Of a stretch of DNA of 64,000 nt, positions 18,247-26,321 are shown in pieces. Positions within the stretch are counted from its first letter, which is position 1. Every line of letters starts with the position of its first letter. The translations under genes were made by a program, and so were the position numbers. The stretch spans positions 868,001 through 932,000 of the forward strand of contig CAVSNQ010000013.1 in NCBI GenBank assembly GCA_963729365.1, read 5' to 3'. Under the pieces are notes generated by a model, which saw only the letters and a list, made by a program, of their open reading frames with translations, had not been told where the DNA came from and did not search any database. Source of the DNA: JASHPR01 sp963729365 (GTDB taxonomy: Bacteria > Actinomycetota > Actinomycetes > Streptosporangiales > Streptosporangiaceae).

Positions 18247-18729
18247 TCAGCGGCCTTCCTTCAGCAGCGCCGCGTAGCGGTCCAGGTACAAAGGCCAGCC
18301 CTCCGGCCCGTCTACGCCGTCCGTGATTGCTTCCCATCCGGGCCCGTGCCGGTCGATGTGCCGGTGCTCCAGTTCGACCCGCGTGCGGGTCGGCGACTCG
18401 GCGTAGAACCGCACCTCGACCTCACTGGTCTGAGCCTGGTCGGTCTCGATGGTCCACCGCGGGCTGATGTCCCAGCTGAACACCACCCGGTCTGGCGGGT
18501 CGAAGGCCAGGATCCGCGCCCACCGGCACTCGCTGCCGTCCGCTGCCCGGTCCACGATATTGCCGCCGACCCTCGGCTCGAACACCGTCTCGGCGATCGG
18601 CGCCCCGAGCATGTTGTGCTCCGGCGGCTTGAAGTCCCCGAACCGGTCGGTGAACACCGTGAAAGCACGCTCGATCGGCGCGTCAACCACGACTTGCTTG
18701 CGGACCGTCGCTGCCTCGGTCTGGGCCAT
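18247..18729 (-). CDS. SRPBCC/AHSA1-domain protein
   Basis: 160 aa. The helix-grip AHSA1 pattern is clear: VRKQVVVDAPIERAFTVFTDRFGDF near the start, GGNIVDRAADGSECRWARILAFDPP in the middle and a C-terminal helix ending YLDRYAALLKEGR. ATG 18729 has GAGGAGG upstream and overlaps the arsR stop (TGATG). ArsR-AHSA1 pairs are common in actinobacteria; the protein is thought to bind a small hydrophobic ligand and its role is not established. Confidence 0.87.
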   Translation of the reverse strand: MAQTEAATVRKQVVVDAPIERAFTVFTDRFGDFKPPEHNMLGAPIAETVFEPRVGGNIVDRAADGSECRWARILAFDPPDRVVFSWDISPRWTIETDQAQTSEVEVRFYAESPTRTRVELEHRHIDRHGPGWEAITDGVDGPEGWPLYLDRYAALLKEGR

Positions 18730-19049
18730 CAAGCCTCCTCGATCGGCGCTTCCGCGGCATCGGCGTACCCGGCCAGCGCCCGCTGCCAATATGTGTCGAG
18801 CTGATCTCGCAACGCTGCCAGCGCGACCGGGTTGAGCCGGTAAATCCGGCGCGTTCCCGCAACCACGTCCTCCACCAGGCCAGCGTCCTTGAGGATCTTC
18901 AGATGCTGAGACACCGCCGACCGGCTCACCGGCAGCCCGGCCGCCAGTTGCCCGACAGCCTGGGGTCCGTCGGCCAGGCACGCCACGATGGCCCGGCGCG
19001 TCCCGTCGGCCAGCGCCCCCCACCGGTCAGCATCTCGGTCAGCATCCAC
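18729..19049 (-). CDS. ArsR-family transcriptional repressor
   Basis: 106 aa. A winged helix fills the protein: DGTRRAIVACLADGPQAVGQLAAGLP, then the recognition helix VSRSAVSQHLKILKDAGLV and wing GTRRIYRLN. There is no metal-binding Cys pair in the recognition helix, so it belongs to the ligand- or redox-independent ArsR group usually paired with SRPBCC proteins. The start is GTG 19049, possibly leaderless. It heads a three-gene operon and presumably represses it. Confidence 0.9.
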   Translation of the reverse strand: MDADRDADRWGALADGTRRAIVACLADGPQAVGQLAAGLPVSRSAVSQHLKILKDAGLVEDVVAGTRRIYRLNPVALAALRDQLDTYWQRALAGYADAAEAPIEEA

Positions 19050-19074
19050 TAACCGTTAGTATTCTCTAACCAAT
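19048..19074 (-). promoter_or_regulatory. ArsR operator overlapping the start codon, with leaderless-type promoter
   Basis: A perfect palindrome ACTAAC-C-GTTAGT (19048-19060) covers the arsR GTG. On the minus strand a -10-like AATACT ends 9 nt upstream of the GTG, so the transcript would begin at or next to the start codon. A third CTAAC copy lies at 19066-19070. Confidence 0.45.
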
Positions 19075-19626
19075 GCGCCAGGTCAAGGCGCTGGGTGCTC
19101 CGCGGCGACGGTGACAGCAACAGCGGCAACCATCCGGCGACGTATTGCCCGGCCTGAAAGGCGGACGGTCGTGGATCAGTCCCAGGGTGCCGTGACTGTT
19201 GCCAGCACTGTTGCCAAGCCGCTGGACAAGGCGCGTCCCGTGCGGGCATCTGCGGGATGTCCGTCCAGCGCACAGACCGCAACGGACGGTCTCGAACGAC
19301 TTGCCTACTCCTACGGATCTGGGGGTTCGTCCTTGGCCGCTGCGTGCCCGATCGGAAGGTGATCGACGGTGAATCGCGGTCACTCACAGATACGCCTTTA
19401 TGGTCCTCACCTGCAACGTGCCAGCTCAACTGACCGCCCCTACGACCCTTTGCAAGCAAGGGGTCGCGGCAGAGCGTGAAACCGCAGCGCGAGCAGCAAC
19501 CCCCTGAACGAGCACGGACAGCGACACCAGCCTGAGCACAAACGTCCAGCTAGCGCCCACCGGACGGACTGCCCCGGTTCCGGGGCGGCCACGTTCGCGG
19601 GCGGCAAGTTGGTACGTTTCTGGCGT
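19075..19626. other. Gene-free stretch between arsR and the methyltransferase gene
   Basis: About 550 nt between divergent genes. Open frames on both strands are Arg/Pro/Ser-rich, lack ribosome sites and match no family. I see no RNA gene or strong repeat. Confidence 0.4.
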
Positions 19627-20241
19627 ATGGCTGATTCGCGGTGGTGGAAGGACTTCGACGCTGTCCTCGCGGCGGCGGTCCCTGCGGGTTCGCGCATCCT
19701 CGACGTCGGATGTGGCGACGGCGGACTGGTTGAGCGCCTGGCCGAGCTTGGCTTCGACGTGTTCGGAGTGGATCCGGCCGCACCTCCTCACCGGCGCCTG
19801 GCCCCAGTGCGGGTCGAGGACGCGCGACTGCTTGGTGGGTTTGACGCAGTTGCCGCCGTCATGGCGCTGCACCATGCTGACCTTGACGCTGTGGTCAGGG
19901 CGCTCGCCAACCTTCTCCGCCCGCGCGGGCCGGTTTTTATTTACGAGTTCTCTTGGGATGCTTACGATGGCCGGGCCGCCGCCTGGCTCGCAAAGCACGA
20001 TCGGTCTCCCGCCGACAATTCGGAAGCCGGCTGGCGGCGTGAACATAGCGAGCTTCACACAACCGCGACGATCAAAAAGGCGCTCTACGCTCGTTTCGAG
20101 CCGGTCGTTGAGGTCCGCAGGCCCTATCTGGCGCGGATGCTCGGGCGGGCGGACCTAGAGGCGACCGAGCACGCTCTGATCGACGCTCAGATGCTCCCAG
20201 CGCTCGGTCTTTGGATCATAGCCAGACGGGCAGAGGCGTGA
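19627..20241 (+). CDS. Class I SAM-dependent methyltransferase
   Basis: 204 aa from ATG 19627. Motif I is ILDVGCGDGG, followed by the acidic end of strand 2 (VFGVDPAAP) and a UbiE/methyltransferase-11 style core (AAVMALHHADL, ALANLLRPRGPVFIYEFSWDAY). The substrate is unknown. No clear ribosome site precedes the ATG; an in-frame TTG 18 nt upstream is the alternative. It is a single gene between the arsR operon and an IS fragment. Confidence 0.8.
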   Translation: MADSRWWKDFDAVLAAAVPAGSRILDVGCGDGGLVERLAELGFDVFGVDPAAPPHRRLAPVRVEDARLLGGFDAVAAVMALHHADLDAVVRALANLLRPRGPVFIYEFSWDAYDGRAAAWLAKHDRSPADNSEAGWRREHSELHTTATIKKALYARFEPVVEVRRPYLARMLGRADLEATEHALIDAQMLPALGLWIIARRAEA

Positions 20242-20311
20242 AGGCCCCCTCTCTGCCAAGCTGTCGTGAGGCACCCGCCCCTCAGTAACCACTGACTCCC
20301 CGAGGGCGGGG

Positions 20312-20782
20312 ATGGAGACCGTTTCCGAGATGACTGTGACCGTGCTCGACCGCTCCCTGGTGGCCGGCGATGCTGGACGGGTGGCCGGCGAGGGGCAGGA
20401 ACTCCCGGATCCGGAGGTGCCCGAGAAGGCCCGCCGGCGGAGTTTCACCGCGCAGTACAAGCTGGTTGTGGTGGCCGAGTATGACGCGGCGCCGGCCGGT
20501 GAGAAGGGCGTGGTGCTGCGCCGGGAGGGCCTGTACTCCAGCCACGTGATCGAGTGGCGGCGGGCCCGGGACGCTGGCGTGCTGGCGGGCCCGGCCCGGC
20601 CGCGGGGTCGTCCGGCGGCTGATCTGCGGGATGCGCAGATCGGGCGGCTGCGCAAGGAGAAGGCCAAGCTGGAGCAGGAGCTGGCTAAGGCCCGCTTCGT
20701 GGTGGACGTCCAGGGCAAAACCGGAGGCGCTCTTGACTTGAGATTTAACCAGTACAAGATCAACTTCGGGTCGGCTCTGTAG
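20312..20782 (+). mobile_element. IS3-family transposase orfA, 3'-truncated fragment
   Basis: The coding frame carries the IS3/IS911 OrfA helix-turn-helix region (RRRSFTAQYKLVVVAEYD, GLYSSHVIEWRRARDAGVL) and the leucine-zipper-like helix (IGRLRKEKAKLEQELAKARFVVDVQ). Homology stops abruptly after VVDVQ; the last about 20 residues are unrelated, and no orfB (DDE integrase) follows. It is a dead IS remnant next to the tRNA. I found no matching terminal inverted repeats. Confidence 0.8.
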
Positions 20783-20927
20783 TTCTCCGGACAGCCGGGC
20801 GGCCTTCGCGCCCGCCGCCAGCATCCCCGGCCGGAACACGCCATCGGCCACCAAGCCAGCGCCACGCCACCGGAGTGTCAGACCCAAATGTGAACATGGA
20901 ACCTGGCGAAGTGTGAATACCTCAACG

Positions 20928-21000
<73 letters not shown>

Positions 21001-21055
21001 TCAGCGACCGGGACACGTACCGGTCCCAGCGCCACGCCAGTGTATAGGAAACCGA

Positions 21056-21799
21056 TCAGCCGCCGCGTCCGGCTGCCGACCCCGGCAACCCCGCCGCGGC
21101 CGTCTCTTTTTCCGGGCCTGCGGCGAGCACCGGCACCGGCTCGGGGTCCAGGTCGGGCAGCCTGCCGACGTTGTGCTCGAGCAGCCGCCAGTTACCCGCC
21201 CGCCTGCCCAGGATCGACCAGGAGCAGTTACCGAGCGGACCGAGGAGACGGTTGCGTTCGGGGATGCCGAGCAGGCGGGACATGCCGAGGTTGATCGCTG
21301 CCCCGTGGCTGACGAGCACGGCCAGCGATCTGTCCAGGCCGTCCAGCCCGTCGGCGGCCCGCAGAAGGGCAGCGGCCGCCCGGTCAGCGACCAAGCTGAC
21401 CGGCTCCCCGTCGGGGGGAAGCCACGCCGCGGCCTCCGCCGGGTAGCGCTCCCGGATCTCCCGGTCGGTCAGCCCCTCCCAGGCACCGCCGCCACGCTCC
21501 CGCAGATCCTTGTCGAGCCGCACGGGCAGTCCGGTGAGCTCGCCCAGGTACGAAGCGGTCTCGGCGGCGCGGGCGAGGTCGGAGGAGAAAATCGCGGCCG
21601 GGCGCATGGCGGCGAGGTAGCGGGCGGCCTCGCCCGCCTGCTCGTGCCCGGTGTCGTCCAGCGGGACGTCGCTGTGGCCCTGGAACCGCCGTTCGGCGTT
21701 CCAGGCTGTCCGCCCGTGCCGCCAGAGCACCAGCTTCACCAGACCGTCCACGGCCCTGTCCGGCCCGACGCCCGCGGCGCCAGGCTCACGGCCTGCCAC
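21056..21799 (-). CDS. Histidine phosphatase (phosphoglycerate mutase superfamily), GpgP-like
   Basis: 247 aa. It has the catalytic RHG in LVLWRHGRTAWN, SSDLARAAETA, the acid Glu region RERGGGAWEG and the second His in VLVSHGAAINL. Its position after nadD and rsfS matches Mycobacterium tuberculosis Rv2419c, a glucosyl-3-phosphoglycerate phosphatase (GpgP), so that role in methylglucose lipopolysaccharide synthesis is a reasonable guess; general phosphatase activity is equally compatible. GTG 21799 is 2 nt after the rsfS stop. A start nearer GTG 21751 would leave the usual short N-terminus. The C-terminal 35 residues are a low-complexity tail. Confidence 0.85.
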   Translation of the reverse strand: MAGREPGAAGVGPDRAVDGLVKLVLWRHGRTAWNAERRFQGHSDVPLDDTGHEQAGEAARYLAAMRPAAIFSSDLARAAETASYLGELTGLPVRLDKDLRERGGGAWEGLTDREIRERYPAEAAAWLPPDGEPVSLVADRAAAALLRAADGLDGLDRSLAVLVSHGAAINLGMSRLLGIPERNRLLGPLGNCSWSILGRRAGNWRLLEHNVGRLPDLDPEPVPVLAAGPEKETAAAGLPGSAAGRGG

Positions 21800-21801
21800 G
21801 A

Positions 21802-22221
21802 TCAGCGCGGCCCGCGGCCGGGGGAGCCAGGCGAACCCGGCCGGCGCGCCCCGCCGGCGATGGCGGGTTCGGGCAGCGGTATCTGCGGGCAGTCCTTCCA
21901 GAGTCGCTCGAGGGCGTAGAACAGGCGCTCGTCGGCGTGCTGCACATGGATGACCACGTCGATGTAGTCGAGGAGCACCCAGCGCCCCTCCCGCTCGCCC
22001 TCGCGGCGCACTGGCTTGGCGTCCGCCCGGCGCAGCTTGTCCTCGATCTCATCAACGATGGCCTTGACCTGGCGGTCGTTCGATGCCGAGCAGAGCAGGA
22101 ACGCGTCCGTGATGACGAGTTGGTCGCTGACGTCGTAGGCGATGATGTCTGTAGCGAGCTTGTCCGCCGCTGCCGCGGCGGCAATCCGCACGAGCTCGAC
22201 GGCCCTTTCTGTGGCTGTCAC
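21802..22221 (-). CDS. rsfS: Ribosome silencing factor RsfS
   Basis: 139 aa. Family motifs are ATDIIAYDVSDQLVITDAFLLCSA near the start, NDRQVKAIVDEIEDKLR, EGEREGRWVLLDYIDVVIHV and the closing ERLWKDCPQI. RsfS binds L14 on the 50S subunit and blocks subunit joining in starvation. The GTG start has GAGGAGGA upstream. It sits between nadD and the phosphatase, the standard actinobacterial order. Confidence 0.96.
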   Translation of the reverse strand: MTATERAVELVRIAAAAAADKLATDIIAYDVSDQLVITDAFLLCSASNDRQVKAIVDEIEDKLRRADAKPVRREGEREGRWVLLDYIDVVIHVQHADERLFYALERLWKDCPQIPLPEPAIAGGARRPGSPGSPGRGPR

Positions 22222-22331
22222 GTGTGCTGCTTGTCCTCCTCAGACTCGAGGTCTGCCTTCTACGATCGCACATCAGCGCGCGACGTGGCACGGCGCAGTT
22301 CAGGGTATCCCGCAATGTCTGATAATCCGAC

Positions 22332-22943
22332 TCAGCCGCGCCCGGCGGCGGCGTCCGGTTTCCGGTAAAGCGCCCGTTTGGAGATGTACTGCACGATTCC
22401 GTCCGGTACCAGGTACCAGATGGGCTCTCCGTCCTCGACCCGCAGCCGGCACGTGGTCGAGGAGATCGCCAGCGCCGGGATCTCGATCAGGCTGACCCGG
22501 TCATCGGGCAGGTCTGCCCCGCTCAGGTGGTGCCCGGGCCGGGTGCACCCGACGAAATGGGCGAGCTTGAACAGTTCGTCGGCATCCTGCCAGGTCATGA
22601 TCTGCTCCAGCGCGTCGGCGCCGGTGATGAAGAAGAACTGCGCCTCCGGCCCGCGCGCCGCGCGCAGGTCGCGGAGCGTGTCGATGGTGTACGTCGGCCC
22701 GGGCCGGTCGATGTCCACCCGGCTGACCGAGAACCGCGGGTTCGACGCGGTCGCGATCACCGTCATCAGGTACCGGTCCTCCGACGCCGAGACCCGGCGG
22801 CCCTCCTTCTGCCAGGGCTGCCCGGTCGGCACGAAGATCACCTCATCCAGCGAGAAGAAGTGGCCGACCTCGCTCGCCGCGACCAGGTGCCCATGATGGA
22901 TCGGGTCGAACGTGCCGCCCATCACGCCTATCCGCGCGCTCAT
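22332..22943 (-). CDS. nadD: Nicotinate-nucleotide adenylyltransferase
   Basis: 203 aa. The nucleotidyltransferase signature GGTFDPIHHGHL (HxGH) is at the N-terminus and the ISSTTCRLR motif near the C-terminus; the middle carries FFFITGADALEQIMTW. NadD transfers AMP from ATP to nicotinate mononucleotide, giving deamido-NAD in NAD synthesis. It is 110 nt upstream of rsfS and 87 nt downstream of the FHA gene. Confidence 0.96.
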   Translation of the reverse strand: MSARIGVMGGTFDPIHHGHLVAASEVGHFFSLDEVIFVPTGQPWQKEGRRVSASEDRYLMTVIATASNPRFSVSRVDIDRPGPTYTIDTLRDLRAARGPEAQFFFITGADALEQIMTWQDADELFKLAHFVGCTRPGHHLSGADLPDDRVSLIEIPALAISSTTCRLRVEDGEPIWYLVPDGIVQYISKRALYRKPDAAAGRG

Positions 22944-23030
22944 GCATGTGACCTTAGAGCCCGCATCAACGTCTGGTGACCGCGGATCGTCGTATTCGGA
23001 GCCCGGAACGCAACGCCACCGCCCCCCTGG

Positions 23031-23720
23031 CTACCCGATCCGGATCGTGAGAACGGTCCACGCCCCGACGCCGATGCGATCCCCGTCCCGCAGCGGCACC
23101 CGCCTGCCGGTGAGTATCTCGCCCCCGTTGACCTGCGTGCCGTTCGCCGATCCCGGGTCGAGGATGGCCCAGCCGCCATCGGGCTCCGCGACCAGGACGG
23201 CGTGCATGTGGGAGATGCCCGGATCGGTCGGCGGGCCGGTCAGGTCGATCTCCGGCTCGAGGGCCCGCGAGGCGCTGCGGCGGCCGATCCGCATCACCTG
23301 CCCCGAGAGCCGGAACACCCGCTCCTGGCCGTGACCGGGGAACCGGACAGCCGCCGCGTCCGGGCCCCCGGAGGCTCGCACGCTGTCGAAATACCCGCGA
23401 TCGGGATTAGCCACCGCAATCCAGCCCGCCGGGCCGGCGTTGCCCGACGGCGCGACGACCTGGCCCGGCGATGCGGCCGCCCTGAGCGCCGGCGGGGACT
23501 GGACCGTTCCCCGCATGTGGCCAGACGCGTAATCGAACCCGCACGCCTCGCAGAACTTCCCGGTCCGGCCGGCTCCGCACTGCGGGCAGGTCTCGGCCGG
23601 CGGGCCGACGGCGGCGGCCGCGGGCATCGCCGGGGTCTGCGATGTCGCGCCGATCCGCATCCCGCATACGTCACAGAAGTCGTCGGCCGCCGAGTCGTGG
23701 CCGGCTGGGCAGGTCGGCAT
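23031..23720 (-). CDS. FHA-domain protein with two N-terminal zinc ribbons
   Basis: 229 aa. Two zinc-ribbon-like knuckles open the protein (CPAGH...FCDVCG at about 4-20 and CPQCG...FCEACG at about 43-60). A linker follows, then a C-terminal FHA domain (about 125-228) with the phosphothreonine-binding residues MRIGRRSA, GISHMHA and ANGTQVNGG. FHA domains bind phosphothreonine peptides, so it is the likely reader of the PknG-type kinase in the same operon. It is the last gene, starting 1 nt after the vWA stop. Confidence 0.9.
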   Translation of the reverse strand: MPTCPAGHDSAADDFCDVCGMRIGATSQTPAMPAAAAVGPPAETCPQCGAGRTGKFCEACGFDYASGHMRGTVQSPPALRAAASPGQVVAPSGNAGPAGWIAVANPDRGYFDSVRASGGPDAAAVRFPGHGQERVFRLSGQVMRIGRRSASRALEPEIDLTGPPTDPGISHMHAVLVAEPDGGWAILDPGSANGTQVNGGEILTGRRVPLRDGDRIGVGAWTVLTIRIG

Positions 23721-23721
23721 C

Positions 23722-25017
23722 TTACTTCCTGGTTCGGACGGTGACTGTTGACCTGGTGTCAAGCGCCATCTCGTCGATGTCCTCGACCTTCTTCTTGAGA
23801 CGCACGGTTCCCGTGGGCGCGTCGACCACGTCGACCACCTTGGCCAGCAGCGCGGCGGTGCCGGCGTTGCCTGAGCGGTCGGCCAGGGCCACGGCCCGGC
23901 CGAGTTTCGCCGCCGCGACGCCGTCATCGCCCTGCTTGCGTGCTTCCAGCCCTTCCTGGATCGCCTGGGCCAGTTCGGCCTGGCCGGTGTAGTGGGCGAC
24001 GTGCGCGTTGATCCGCGTCGACAGCGCCTCGTCGCCGGTCCAGATCGCGCGCACCAGCCCCTGCCCGAGCACCTCAGGGCCCGACGGCGACTCGGCCACC
24101 AGGCTCACGCGGGCGGCCAGCATCTCCTGCCCGACCCCGGCCGGGGTGACCCGCACGCACAGGTGGTAGTCGCGGCTCTCGCTGGCGCCCCACGCACCGG
24201 TCGGGTAGTCGCCGGCTTGCGGGCCTGACTGGGCGCGCCGGCCGGTCAGGTCGGCGACGGTCGGCGCGACCTGCTTGACGAACCGGATCGATGCGTGCTG
24301 CGGCGTCCAGATGCGCAGCGCCACGCCCGCGACCTGCTTGCCCATCGCGTTCTGCATCATCGCGGCGAAGTCGGCGGTGAGCCCCGACGGATCGGGCACG
24401 ATGTCGACGCTGCCGAGCAGGGCGGTGGAGATCCGACGGATCTCCCCGACCTCCCAGTCGGCGCCGACACCCCGGCAGTCACAGCTGAACGCTCCCTCGC
24501 ACTGGCCGATGGCGGCGTCAAGCGCCGCGGGCTGCTCGTGCTGATTCTTGCCGTCGGTGAGCAGGATCGCGTGCCGCAACGCGGCAGGATGCGAGCCGAA
24601 CATCCGCTGCGCGAGGCGCAGCCACTGGCCGATGGCGGTCCCGCCGTCGGGACGCAGGCCCGTCACGGCCTGCTTCGCCATCTGCCTGGTCTGCGGGCTG
24701 GCGACGGCCAGGGTGCCGTCCGGGGGAAAGACCGGCCGCGCCGCGCTGTTGCCCGCGATGACGGCGAACGCCACGCCGTCACGGATCACGTCCACGGCGG
24801 CCGACGTGGCCGCGCGCGCCTCGGCAATCTTGGTCCACGGGTCACCCATCGATCCGGAGCAGTCGATGATGATGATCTCGGCGCTGCCCGGGTCCCCGGC
24901 CGACGCCGGGGACGCGGTGTCCGGGGATGTCACCGTCACGATCGCGTTGACATCCTGGCCGCCTTCCTGCAGGTACTCGTTCTGGTAGATGTCCACGGTG
25001 AAGTCGGGCTGGCTCAT
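23722..25017 (-). CDS. von Willebrand factor type A domain protein
   Basis: 431 aa. The vWA domain (about 40-220) has a complete MIDAS: IIDCSGSMG, the Thr in RPDGGTAIG and ILLTDG. Its N-terminus MSQPDFTVDIYQNEYLQEG and long beta-rich C-terminus resemble actinobacterial vWA proteins encoded beside PP2C phosphatases. No signal peptide is present, so it is probably cytoplasmic and mediates metal-dependent protein contacts. ATG 25017 overlaps the PP2C stop (ATGA). Confidence 0.9.
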   Translation of the reverse strand: MSQPDFTVDIYQNEYLQEGGQDVNAIVTVTSPDTASPASAGDPGSAEIIIIDCSGSMGDPWTKIAEARAATSAAVDVIRDGVAFAVIAGNSAARPVFPPDGTLAVASPQTRQMAKQAVTGLRPDGGTAIGQWLRLAQRMFGSHPAALRHAILLTDGKNQHEQPAALDAAIGQCEGAFSCDCRGVGADWEVGEIRRISTALLGSVDIVPDPSGLTADFAAMMQNAMGKQVAGVALRIWTPQHASIRFVKQVAPTVADLTGRRAQSGPQAGDYPTGAWGASESRDYHLCVRVTPAGVGQEMLAARVSLVAESPSGPEVLGQGLVRAIWTGDEALSTRINAHVAHYTGQAELAQAIQEGLEARKQGDDGVAAAKLGRAVALADRSGNAGTAALLAKVVDVVDAPTGTVRLKKKVEDIDEMALDTRSTVTVRTRK

Positions 25018-26321
25018 GAGTGAGTTCTCCTCGTAATCGCCTCAAGTGGAAACGCCGCGGGCGGCTCGCCGGGTTCGGCCGCGGGCCGGTCGCCGGTCTC
25101 GGCCGCGGGCCGGTCGCGGGGTTCGGCCGCGGGCCGGTCGCGGGGTTCGGCCCCGGACCGGAAGCCGGGCTCGGCAACGGCCGGCCGCGAGAGCGGCAAC
25201 GGGGCCAGCACGGCGGTCACGTTGTCCATGCCGCCCGCGTCGATCGCGAACCGGACCAGCGTGCCCGCCGCGCCGAGCGGGTCTGTCAGCGCCGCGGGCA
25301 GCACCAGCCGGGCCAGATCCCCGGCGTCGGGCTGGTAGTTCCACAGCCCGTCCGTGCACAGCAGCAGGACGCCGGGGCCGGGTGGGTCGAACCGTCTGAC
25401 GTGCGGCGGACCCTCTTGCCAGTCGGCGCCAATCCACCGGGTCACCACGTGCGCCTCCGGCAGCAGGAGCGCCTCTGCCTCGGACACGCCCCCGGCCGCG
25501 ACCAGCTCCGCGGCCACCGAGTCGTCTCTGGTCAGCCGCTCCGCGACGGAGCCAGGACCGGCGCCCAGCCAGTAGGCGCGGCTGTCGCCCAGCCAGCACA
25601 GCGTGACGGCCTGGCCAGTCATCGTCGCGCCGACGAAGGTGGCGGCCGGCGTGTCGGCGTCCGACGCGCCCCCCGCCGACGCGTCCGCCGCCGGCCTGTC
25701 CCCCGCCGACGCGTCCGCCGCCGTCACGTCCCCCACCGATGCGCCCTCCGCCGGCCTGTCCCCCGCCGGCGCAGCGGCCGCCGGCCTGTTCGCCGCCGGA
25801 CGGACCAGGCCGGCCACTGCTTCGCGCGCCCGCGCCACGGCCTCGTCGCATGCGGCGGCCGGGTCGTCGCCGCGGCGTAGCCCGGCGAGCAGCGCATCGA
25901 CGGCGGCCCATGCGGCGGCCCGCGCCGCCTCGTCCGCGCGGGGGGAGCCGGAGACCCCGTCGCACACCACCGCCGCCGCGACCGGGCCGCCCGCCAGCTC
26001 GGCGGTGGCGAGCGCCATCGCGTCCTCGTTCCCGTGATGCCGCAGGCCGCGATCGGTCACGCCCGCCAGCACGCCGAGGTCCAGCTCGGCGTGGTCACGG
26101 TTCGACGGCGCCTTGCGGCCGCACGAATCGCAGTAGCCGTCCGAGCTGACCTGCGAAACCTGGCAGGACGAGCATCTGGTGGCATGCCCGGGTCGACCGC
26201 CGCTCACGGCGACCTGGCGCAGCTCGGCCCGGCAGGCCTCGCAGAAGTTGTCGTCCGGCCTGGTCGGCCAGCCGCAGGAGGGGCACGCGTCAGCTGGCGG
26301 GGATGCCGGTCCGGCCGTCAC
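25014..26321 (-). CDS. PP2C-family Ser/Thr protein phosphatase with N-terminal zinc ribbons
   Basis: 435 aa from GTG 26321, which overlaps the pknG stop (GTGA). Two zinc-ribbon knuckles (CPSCG...FCEAC at about 11-28 and CSSCQ...YCDSCG at about 48-65) precede the PP2C domain. Metal-site motifs are present: RHHGNEDAMAL, VVCDGVSGS, LGDSRAYW, CTDGLWNY and GMDNVTAVLA. An Ala/Asp/Pro-rich insert of about 55 residues interrupts the phosphatase fold, and the C-terminus has a short DRPAAEPR-type repeat. It is the expected antagonist of the adjacent kinase. The frame stays open far upstream, but that part lies within pknG in another frame. Confidence 0.92.
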   Translation of the reverse strand: MTAGPASPPADACPSCGWPTRPDDNFCEACRAELRQVAVSGGRPGHATRCSSCQVSQVSSDGYCDSCGRKAPSNRDHAELDLGVLAGVTDRGLRHHGNEDAMALATAELAGGPVAAAVVCDGVSGSPRADEAARAAAWAAVDALLAGLRRGDDPAAACDEAVARAREAVAGLVRPAANRPAAAAPAGDRPAEGASVGDVTAADASAGDRPAADASAGGASDADTPAATFVGATMTGQAVTLCWLGDSRAYWLGAGPGSVAERLTRDDSVAAELVAAGGVSEAEALLLPEAHVVTRWIGADWQEGPPHVRRFDPPGPGVLLLCTDGLWNYQPDAGDLARLVLPAALTDPLGAAGTLVRFAIDAGGMDNVTAVLAPLPLSRPAVAEPGFRSGAEPRDRPAAEPRDRPAAETGDRPAAEPGEPPAAFPLEAITRRTHS

